Positions 59,201 to 64,000 of a DNA stretch of 64,000 nt are shown piece by piece. The stretch comes from Acridotheres tristis (Eukaryota; Chordata; Aves; Passeriformes; Sturnidae): the NCBI GenBank assembly GCA_037013685.1, contig CM072888.1, positions 1,035,034 through 1,099,033 on the forward strand, written 5' to 3'. Position 1 is the stretch's first letter. Each line of letters opens with the position of its first letter. The position numbers were made by a program, and so were the translations under genes. Under the pieces are notes generated by a model. It worked only from the letters and a program-made list of their open reading frames with translations. It searched no databases and had not been told where the DNA came from.

Positions 59201-60957
59201 CCCCCCCCGAGTACATGTTCTTCCTAGGCAAGGACACAGCATGTCACAAGGACTAAGGAGAACCCTGAAGAGCCTGACTGACTACCAGCTGTGTTATTGT
59301 GTGCCTACAACATCACCTCAAAAGGTTCAGACTTTCAGGAACATCCTCTCTCCAACTACTAAGGAAGGCCTGAAAATATCTCAAGGACTTTCTAGACAGG
59401 AACAGACAGGTGCAGGTCACCCCAGACACCTGGCACAACCAAAACACCAGCTCTTCCCATCCCCTTTCCACACTTCATGCCCACCGTCTTCTGCCACAGA
59501 GCCCCTCTGCTGCTATTACCTCTTATCCGAAGAAGGGAGAGACTTGGGGGGCTCTATCCTAATGGCTGGATCCCATTCCCCAGGGGGGAGCACAATGACT
59601 TCATCCAGAAATTCATCAATGCCTGCTATCAGGTCCTGACGATCCTTGGCTTTATAGGCAATGTCATGGAATACCTGCAGGGAAAAGAGACTCCATGTGG
59701 AAAAAGTTTGCATTTTCTGTGGCCCTGACTCCAGAAGCAGCTGCTGAGTTCTACAAAATCAATTTAATTCCTTCTCAGAAACCTCTGAAGAAGTATCAGG
59801 AGATGGAGCACAAGAAGGTGTGACTCTCAGAAAGCCCCTTCCTTTGGCTGGATAACGACAGAGATTCTTTCCTTGCAGGCATATATCTAATTTTAAGCAA
59901 AACATCTATTTCTAATCTTTAAAAATGTTAGTAAAGCAATTATCTATTTCTTTAGTGCAAAAAAGTTTTCCTCTGCATAAGGACTTTCAATCACACTTGG
60001 AGAAGACACTTTGAAAAAGCCACCTAATTCAGTCTATCAAACCCAGATTAATTTTCAACCCTGTGACACAGAACTGATGACAATATTTACTTGAAAACAA
60101 TACCATAAACTAGTTTTAGTGAAAGGCTTGGTATTAATCATGACGAACAAATGAGAGAAGGGAAAAAGCATGAGTGCTGAATTCTACAGGAATCTTCTGG
60201 ACTGTGTGGAGAGGAGGTGGATCAGTGCATGTGACAGATGAGCTGGTGGCAGGAAGGGCCTTTGGGGCTGTGGAAAGCAGAGCCCTGAGTGACAGAAAGC
60301 AGGAGAGCTGTAATTAAGGAACTGCAGGAGAGCGAAGCAATGCCAAGAAACAAAGCTGATGTGAATGAGCCCAGCACGCAGAGCCCCAGGGACGCTGGGA
60401 GGAAGGAGCTGCAAATGAATCCTGAAAGGCCAGCCATGGCAGAGAGGAGTGGCCAGCTGCTCCTGGCTAACACATCTACACTGCCAGGGCTCACTGTGCC
60501 ACACACAGCACCACAGCCTGGGGGAAACAGGCCCGTGGGCATTACCTGCATATCCCTGGCTGCAGGATACTGGGATGGTAGAATGGGACACAAGGTGCAG
60601 ACCACGACACAATAAATTCAACAATTAATTCACAGTGAATATGAAAGAGTGAACGCTAGCAGGAAAATACACACGGTGGATAAACCTCTCCTAGAGTCAC
60701 ACTTTTACAAAACATGAAGCATGAAAATAATTATGTCAACAGATGGAACTGGGAGGTGACGTGGATATTTCAGCTTGACATGAATGCTCCTTCCTGTTGA
60801 GCAGGCTGGAGGGAAGGACACTGTTAGCTGGGAGAAGGCATTTCCCACAGGAGAGGCCAGGACACCTACCTCATCTGACATCAGCGTGGCAATGGCTCGG
60901 CCAATCTCATGGTAGGACTTGGCTTTGCCCTTTGGTCCCAGCAGAATGAAGAGAAAT
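32167..60957 (-). CDS. SLC4A4: Electrogenic sodium bicarbonate cotransporter NBCe1, 18 exons, 5' end outside window
   Basis: The spliced product is an SLC4-family plasma-membrane transporter that moves Na+ with bicarbonate or carbonate electrogenically. Coding joins: 60957-60870, 59674-59520, 59223-59110, 57755-57581, 55859-55726, 53473-53202, 49277-49207, 48878-48690, 47692-47579, 47235-47074, 45285-45107, 44267-44195, 40766-40698, 39504-39331, 37497-37336, 34859-34763, 33284-33205, 32272-32167. All introns are GT-AG and all phases agree. Numbering from the first full codon, residues 1-119 are cytosolic N-terminal domain and linker, about 130-690 the membrane domain, and the rest the C-terminal tail. 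Seen directly: the KKMIK stilbene-site motif, three N-glycosylation sequons in extracellular loop 3, the LDDV and DNDD acidic motifs, and a lysine-rich tail. The tail ends are diagnostic: ERHTSC (NBCe1-A/B type) or GTETTL (NBCe1-C type). SLC4A5, A7, A8 and A10 are excluded by these tails. The 5' exons and promoter lie above 64000. Confidence 0.97.
32459..32637 (-). mobile_element. CR1 LINE 3' end (mirror copy)
   Basis: Mirror of 15870-16048 in the last SLC4A4 intron. Confidence 0.85.
33205..33284 (-). CDS. SLC4A4: SLC4A4 80-nt exon read in two frames
   Basis: 80 nt. With the 97-nt exon included, the frame gives [14 protein letters not shown] and a TGA stop at 33243-33241 (A/B-type tail). With that exon skipped, the same bases read [20 protein letters not shown] then QSHAMP without a stop and join the last exon. 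Acceptor TTCCCCAG, donor AAG|GTAAGC. The whole alternative tail is 61 residues, the length known for NBCe1-C. Confidence 0.93.
33670..33700. repeat. Perfect 13-bp hairpin (mirror copy)
   Basis: Same stem-loop in the right arm, between the 97-nt and 80-nt SLC4A4 exons. Confidence 0.85.
34763..34859 (-). CDS. SLC4A4: SLC4A4 97-nt cassette exon deciding the C-terminal isoform
   Basis: Exactly 97 nt encoding [20 protein letters not shown] then [12 protein letters not shown], plus one base. It matches the 97-nt exon skipped to make mammalian NBCe1-C. Because 97 is not a multiple of 3, inclusion or skipping switches the frame of the next exon. Acceptor TTTCACAG, donor ACA|GTGAGT. Confidence 0.96.
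37336..37497 (-). CDS. SLC4A4: SLC4A4 exon: last membrane segment and lysine-rich C-tail
   Basis: 162 nt, residues 657-710. [20 protein letters not shown] is followed by [10 protein letters not shown], a run of about a dozen lysines with a few acids, then GSMDSDNDD. In mammalian NBCe1 the KKGS serine is a PKA target, and LDDV/DNDD have been proposed to bind carbonic anhydrase II; both are kept here. Acceptor CTTTGCAG, donor GAT|GTAAGG. Confidence 0.97.
39331..39504 (-). CDS. SLC4A4: SLC4A4 exon: amphipathic segment and TM12
   Basis: 174 nt, residues 599-656: [38 protein letters not shown] and a hydrophobic end IIFPVM. Acceptor TTTTCCAG, donor ATG|GTAGGT. Confidence 0.97.
40389..40531 (-). 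mobile_element. CR1 LINE 3' end (mirror copy)
   Basis: Mirror of 7975-8117, with GAATGGTTTGGGTTGGAGGG on plus. Confidence 0.8.
40698..40766 (-). CDS. SLC4A4: SLC4A4 exon: TM10-TM11 segment
   Basis: 69 nt, 23 codons, residues 576-598: [20 protein letters not shown] then GVQ. This is among the most conserved SLC4 segments. Acceptor CCTGCAG, donor CAG|GTGAGT. Confidence 0.97.
41190..41478 (+). mobile_element. CR1 LINE 3' fragment (mirror copy)
   Basis: Mirror of 7028-7310 in the right arm, with the CR1 sense strand on plus. Confidence 0.85.
44195..44267 (-). CDS. SLC4A4: SLC4A4 exon: TM10 segment
   Basis: 73 nt, residues 552-575: [20 protein letters not shown] then PILK. Acceptor TGTTTCAG, donor AAG|GTAAGG. 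A short hydrophobic exon with the mirrored copy at 4232-4304. Confidence 0.97.
45107..45285 (-). CDS. SLC4A4: SLC4A4 exon: TM9 and following loop
   Basis: 179 nt, residues 492-550: [20 protein letters not shown], then [20 protein letters not shown] and [14 protein letters not shown]. Acceptor CCTCCACAG, donor GAG|GTAGGA splitting an Arg codon. The mirrored plus copy (3213-3391) has the same length. Confidence 0.97.
47074..47235 (-). CDS. SLC4A4: SLC4A4 exon: TM8 region
   Basis: 162 nt, residues 438-491: [20 protein letters not shown], then a hydrophobic segment ending [14 protein letters not shown]. Acceptor CTTTCCAAG, donor AAG|GTGGGT. Intact here; the mirrored exon at 1260-1421 has a compensated frameshift. 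Confidence 0.97.
47579..47692 (-). CDS. SLC4A4: SLC4A4 exon: TM7 region
   Basis: 114 nt, residues 400-437: [20 protein letters not shown] then [18 protein letters not shown]. Acceptor TCTTTCAG, donor AAG|GTATGT. The frame is intact here, whereas the mirrored exon at 804-915 has two one-base losses. Confidence 0.97.
48492..48689. other. Junction between duplicated and single-copy SLC4A4
   Basis: Unique intron sequence just outside the repeat arm, between the TM6 exon and position 48491. No partner for it exists at the left, because the window starts there. I see no repeat or exon in it. Confidence 0.6.
48690..48878 (-). CDS. SLC4A4: SLC4A4 exon: end of loop 3 and TM6
   Basis: 189 nt, 63 codons in phase 0 (residues 337-399). 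It begins [10 protein letters not shown], with a third loop sequon NTT. It continues [20 protein letters not shown] and ends [12 protein letters not shown]. The loop cysteines are kept. Acceptor TTGTGCAG, donor ACG|GTAAGT. This exon is not repeated in the plus-strand copy, which starts just beyond it. Confidence 0.97.
49207..49277 (-). CDS. SLC4A4: SLC4A4 exon: extracellular loop 3, glycosylated segment
   Basis: 71 nt, residues 313-336. The translation is [24 protein letters not shown]. It contains two N-glycosylation sequons (NSS and NRT). Its sequence diverges from the mammalian loop, but its place, phase and splice sites (CTTGCAG; CTG|GTGAGT) fit. This short exon was found by linking phases, not by ORF length. 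Confidence 0.9.
50294..50710 (+). mobile_element. Solo endogenous-retrovirus LTR with 6-bp target duplication
   Basis: 417 bp, starting TGTAGG and ending CAACA, flanked by the direct repeat TCTCAG at 50288-50293 and 50711-50716. A GAGATAAAAC TATA-like motif lies near 50418 and AGAATAAACC (poly(A) signal) near 50623. A 6-bp duplication favours a class II (ERVK-like) origin. No retroviral genes remain. It sits in the SLC4A4 intron between the loop-3 exons, antisense to the gene. Confidence 0.8.
50932..52870. repeat. Minisatellite, 20-bp unit, about 97 copies
   Basis: Tandem CCTGAGCTCCATGGCAGTGA with variants: CCAGGG for CCATGG, CTCTATGG, and 19-bp units lacking one base. Each unit overlaps two palindromic hexamers, GAGCTC and CCATGG. 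It lies in the SLC4A4 intron 53202-49277. No unit contains an in-frame stop on the minus strand, so three overlapping spurious frames of up to 481 codons run through it. Confidence 0.97.
53202..53473 (-). CDS. SLC4A4: SLC4A4 exon: TM4-TM5, stilbene motif and start of extracellular loop 3
   Basis: 272 nt, residues 223-312. It begins [19 protein letters not shown] and carries [19 protein letters not shown], then KKMIK, the lysine motif linked to DIDS binding in NBCe1. It ends in the Cys-containing loop segment [10 protein letters not shown]. Acceptor GTTGCAG, donor CCAG|GTAAGG. The intron that follows is 3.9 kb and holds the solo LTR and the minisatellite. Confidence 0.97.
53565..53790 (+). mobile_element. 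CR1 LINE 3' end
   Basis: GGGAACAGCCTCCCCAGGGA, GAGTTCAAGGAGTACCTGGA and a CCATGATTCTATGA tail form a CR1 3' end in the intron between exons 55859-55726 and 53473-53202, antisense to the gene. Confidence 0.85.
53791..55725. other. SLC4A4 intron sequence, no exon recognised
   Basis: Intron between exons ending 55726 and starting 53473. I see no further exon or RNA gene here. Confidence 0.55.
55726..55859 (-). CDS. SLC4A4: SLC4A4 exon: TM2-TM3
   Basis: 134 nt, residues 178-221. It holds [18 protein letters not shown] followed by [19 protein letters not shown]. The [11 protein letters not shown] segment is strongly conserved across SLC4 transporters and lies near the ion path in family structures. 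Acceptor CCACAG, donor AA|GTGAGT splitting a Lys codon. Confidence 0.97.
55860..57580. other. SLC4A4 intron sequence, no feature recognised
   Basis: Plain intron between the TM1 exon and the TM2-3 exon. No exon or repeat is recognised. Confidence 0.55.
57581..57755 (-). CDS. SLC4A4: SLC4A4 exon: entry to transmembrane domain, TM1
   Basis: 175 nt, residues 120-177. It starts [16 protein letters not shown] (basic juxtamembrane segment) and continues into the hydrophobic TM1 stretch [20 protein letters not shown], ending GDATENMQ. Acceptor CCTTGCAG, donor CAG|GTGAGC. Confidence 0.97.
57756..59109. other. SLC4A4 intron sequence, no feature recognised
   Basis: Intron following the weak GTCGGT donor at 59109. 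No cryptic exon with a continuous frame was found. Confidence 0.55.
59110..59223 (-). CDS. SLC4A4: SLC4A4 exon: Gly/His-rich linker before the membrane domain
   Basis: 114 nt encoding [19 protein letters not shown] followed by a glycine/histidine run and CEELQRTG (residues 82-118). The linker joins the cytosolic and membrane domains. The acceptor is CCTAG. The donor reads AG|GTCGGTGA, with C at +3, a weak site. It is nevertheless required by frame, because the next exon supplies G for an AG|G Arg codon followed by FCGG. Confidence 0.94.
59520..59674 (-). CDS. SLC4A4: SLC4A4 exon: cytosolic domain
   Basis: 155 nt, starting in phase 0 with [15 protein letters not shown] and running through [19 protein letters not shown]. 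Acceptor CCCTGCAG, donor AAGAG|GTAATA. It is the conserved end of the band-3-like cytosolic fold. The Arg codon at the 3' end is split AG|G. Confidence 0.96.
60870..60957 (-). CDS. SLC4A4: SLC4A4 exon: end of cytosolic N-terminal domain
   Basis: 88 nt. Residues 1-29 begin [20 protein letters not shown], after an A that completes an Arg codon begun in an upstream exon outside the window. Acceptor TTTTTCAG and donor GAG|GTAGGTG. This is the most 5' SLC4A4 exon present; I found no preceding exon up to 64000, so the upstream intron exceeds 3 kb. Confidence 0.95.
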
Positions 60958-61148
60958 CTGAAAAACCAAGAGATTGTTCCCACTTAGGATGGCAAAATGC
61001 TTATTACTTACATAACACCTAGACCTTACAAACTGTGGTGCTTGTTAGAGATCTGGGGGCTGCCAGTGGCCTCAAGCTAACTTCAGAGCACTGTGGACCA
61101 CCATGGCCTGTGCACCACCAAAGCCTGTCCACCTCCATGGGGACTTGT

Positions 61149-61325
61149 TTCACAGAATCACACAAGAGTTTGTGTTGGAAAGGATCCTAAAGGCCCTCTA
61201 ATTCCATTCCCCTGCCATGGGCAGGGACACCCTCTACTAGCCAGGTTCCTCCAAGCCTTGTCCAACCTGGCCTTGGACACTTCATTCTTCACATGATCTC
61301 TTTGGGCAGCAACTACATCCAAGTC
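61149..61325 (-). mobile_element. CR1 LINE 3' end
   Basis: Antisense CR1 tail: ACAGAATCACACAAGAG, CCCCTGCCATGGGCAGGGAC and CCAACCTGGCCTTGGACACT. It lies upstream of exon 60957-60870. Confidence 0.85.
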
Positions 61326-63034
61326 ACTGCTGAAGAGTTTAAAAAACACCATGATATAAAACCTTTGTCAGTGCAAACATACAGATGAAATAACCTCACC
61401 AGAAGCACCTATCCCCTTCCAAGGATTGGATTAAATATTATTTTATCTCCCAAATTCAAATATGATGAAGCACTAAGTTAAATGGCTTATGAGGAGTATT
61501 ATATCTAAACAACTACTTTCTGTTCAAAAGAATCTAGTCCTAAAAGAAAGAAGGCAGCAAGTTAGTAGGACAGGATCCATAAATACATACTGATTGGCAT
61601 TACTACATAACACTTCTTAATTGAGTTCTTCACGAGGCATTTGAGTGTTTTACTTGAGGTTCACAGGGAGGTGAGTCAGCCACACACACCCAGGTCATGT
61701 CCTCTGCTCTCCTCCCACCTCCTGCAACTTTCCCTGTTTCACCAGTTCTTATAAAACAACATTCAAGAAAAACTGTTCCTCAGCCAACTCTTTCCAAACT
61801 CCAGGATGCAAATTAGCCAAACATATTAATATATAAAAAAAGAAGTTCATAACTTCAGGAGTTGGCATTCTCCTCGTTTTCCAGGAGAACCAGGCATTTT
61901 CATAACCCTCTTCTGCAACAATCCCAACCAGCTGGCTCTTTTCCAGCACAGAGCAGCAGCACCTCAATGCCCCTGCACAACTAATGCACTCTTGAAAACA
62001 AGGAGTCTGTGGCATTTTCCAAATTCTCTGTCCTAATTCAGCTCAGAACTGCCTTCAGTGGGTAGAACAAGATCTTTTCATGGGCTGACCATTACAAACA
62101 CAAAAACATTAACGCAGTTTAGTGGCCTGAACTAGATTATGTTTGCATAGATTTATTATCATTTAGTTATGAACATTTCCAGCTACAAAAGCCCTCAGTC
62201 CTAGCTGTGCTGTACTCCTCCTCTTCCTCTGCTGAAGGCCACCTGACAATTCCTCCCTGCTGCACACAACACATGCTGAGTTATCCAATGTCCATTCTGA
62301 TACTTAACGTTGTTAATAATGCTCCAAGGCAGGGAACGTGAAGCTCCACCAAGCTCACAGTCACTCAGAAGTCGTAACAAAATCCAATGTTTCTCCCAAT
62401 GCATTGCCAGAACAGCAGCTCTGCAAGGGTCAAAGGCACCTAAAGGAATCTCATCCAAGTGCTGGAGGAAAAGTGCCTCTGTAGTGACAAGCCTCTGTAG
62501 AGAGGCCAGGGAGGACCAGACTCCTGGATCTGGCCCTCGCTTCCCAAGTGACCTTTGGGCAAGTTACTTCACTTCATTTGAGACCTGCAGACACCAGCCT
62601 TTCCCAGCTCTGCACACCACACTGTGCAAGTCTGTGCAGCTTATCTCCAAAAAACATCTTCTCCTGGCTCATTCCTCATCTCTCTCCCCATCTTCATTGC
62701 ATTAAACAGCAGCCTTGAACACACGATTGTGCACTGCTCTGATGAAAATACAAAGCCATTCCCAAGCCATGTTGCCAGCTCAGGGCTTCCCCACATGAGG
62801 AGTCCCAAGTACTGTGGGATTAAATTCAACACAAGAAAACCAAAGGCCTTAAAGGTTTTTTCCATCTGACCAGTAGAAAGAAAATTCAGTAATGGCTGGG
62901 ATATCTCTATTCCAACTGCATATCCCATGATTTTTCTATTACTAGCCCCTGTGCTCTGGAGCCAGGGTGGGAGAGCTGGGGGTGATCAGCTGGAGAAGGC
63001 TCTAGGGACACCTCAGAACCCCTTCCAGTGCCTA
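61326..63034. other. SLC4A4 intron sequence, no feature recognised
   Basis: Upstream intron of the first visible exon. I looked for the preceding cytosolic-domain exon on the minus strand and did not find it. Confidence 0.55.
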
Positions 63035-63325
63035 AAGGTGCTCCAGTAGAGCTGAAGAGGGACTTGGGACAAGGAGGAATGGCTTCCCACTGGCAGAGGG
63101 CAGGGTTACACTGGATATAGGGAAGAAATTCTTCCCTGTGAGGGTGGGCAGGCCCTGGCACAGGGTGCCCAGAGAAGCTGTGGCTCCCCCATCCCTGTCA
63201 GGTTGGAGAGGGTCTGGATCAACCTGGGCTAGTGGAAGGTGTCCCTGCCTGTGGCAGGGGGTTGGAACAAGATGGTGTTTGAGTTCCCTTCCCTTCCAAC
63301 CCAAACCATTCCTTGTTTCTCTATC
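63035..63325 (+). mobile_element. CR1 LINE 3' end
   Basis: GCCCTGGCACAGGGTGCCCA, GAGAAGCTGTGGCTCCCCCA, GTGGAAGGTGTCCCTGCCTG and TTCCAACCCAAACCATTCC mark a sense CR1 3' end. Confidence 0.88.
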
Positions 63326-64000
63326 TGCAGTTGCTTAAGAAGGGGAAATGTTCACTTAAAATAGCACCCCAGAGAGAGGGGCTGGATTAGCCCTGAGCCA
63401 AAACCTGGGTGTTTAACCCCCTCGTGCCCTACATAAAACCAAGGAGAGAGGCAGACACAGGTCTCAGTGCCAGTACTGAGAGAGCTGGCCCATGGCAGTC
63501 CTGCAGCCCACAGCACCCAAAGGTCAGCTCCCATGGTGTGAGAAACCCCGGGAGCTGTGCAGTGCCTGGCTGGGACCACAGTTTTACCAGCGAATCAACA
63601 ACTTAACAAAATAAAAGGAGAAGCCCAAGCACAGAAGGCCGGGCATGCCAGAGGCTCCAGCATCCTGAGGAGTCTGCGGGCTTTAAGTGCAGGCCCAGGG
63701 CAGGAATGCCGGCGGCACCGGAGATGTTCCATCACAGCTCCTCCTGGCCCTGAGGGGATTTCCTTGATTGAATTTCCTAGGATGCAGCCATGGCAAATGG
63801 CTCTTCATCACTCATGAAAGCCACCTAATGAGCCTTCCTGCTTTGATTAGGGCCAGTATTTGCTTTGGAGAACAGCAAATGGATAATACCATTTCCTGGG
63901 ACAAATGCTGGCGTGGAAGGACATACTGCCTTGATTACTGCTACTGAGTAATGAGGCTGTCCAGCAATCCTGGATCTAACATCCTGGCTCCCACCACCAC

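Noticed and set aside
61749..62015. Minus-strand 88-codon open frame as an upstream SLC4A4 exon
   Set aside because: It does not resemble the cytosolic domain that should precede the [11 protein letters not shown] exon and lacks fitting splice phases.

Overview
The window is from a vertebrate nuclear genome, almost certainly a bird. It has an intron-rich gene with clear GT-AG exons, several CR1-type LINE 3' ends in both orientations, solo retroviral LTRs and a very GC-rich CpG-island repeat. A passerine is plausible but not proven. No bacterial genes, operons or CRISPR array are present.

The only protein-coding gene I recognise is SLC4A4 (electrogenic Na+/HCO3- cotransporter NBCe1), on the minus strand. 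Eighteen exons run from 60957 down to 32167. They encode the end of the cytosolic N-terminal domain, the whole membrane domain and the C-terminal tail (756 residues for the tail ending HTSC, or 771 for the alternative tail ending ETTL). The 5' exons lie beyond 64000. All splice phases are consistent. Introns hold CR1 fragments, a 417-bp solo LTR with a 6-bp target-site duplication (50294-50710) and a ~1.9-kb minisatellite of a 20-bp unit (50932-52870).

Positions 1-21.08 kb are a near-exact inverted copy of 27.43-48.49 kb. The last ten SLC4A4 exons, the 3' UTR and the 3' flank therefore occur a second time on the plus strand (804-16340, poly(A) signals near 19130-19149). This second copy lacks all earlier exons. 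Its two outermost exons carry one-base indels that break the frame. The arms are almost identical near the centre and differ progressively towards position 1. This could be a real recent inverted duplication, or a fold-back or haplotype mis-join in the assembly.

The centre (about 20.2-28.4 kb) is not a simple mirror. It holds four copies of a GC-rich element in the order A> <B, C> <D. Each copy has GC boxes, a TTTAAA box, a ~65-nt exon-like segment ending in a consensus splice donor, a 550-620-bp C/T-rich intron-like segment, an acceptor, a short second exon with AATAAA, and then an array of G-rich palindromic repeats. A and B converge on a ~58-bp unique core, as do D and C. B and C are head to head, with an LTR-like sequence (about 24171-24658) between them. 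This four-copy element is the best candidate for something undescribed: a small, ATG-less, spliced non-coding transcription unit or the remains of an unusual LTR.
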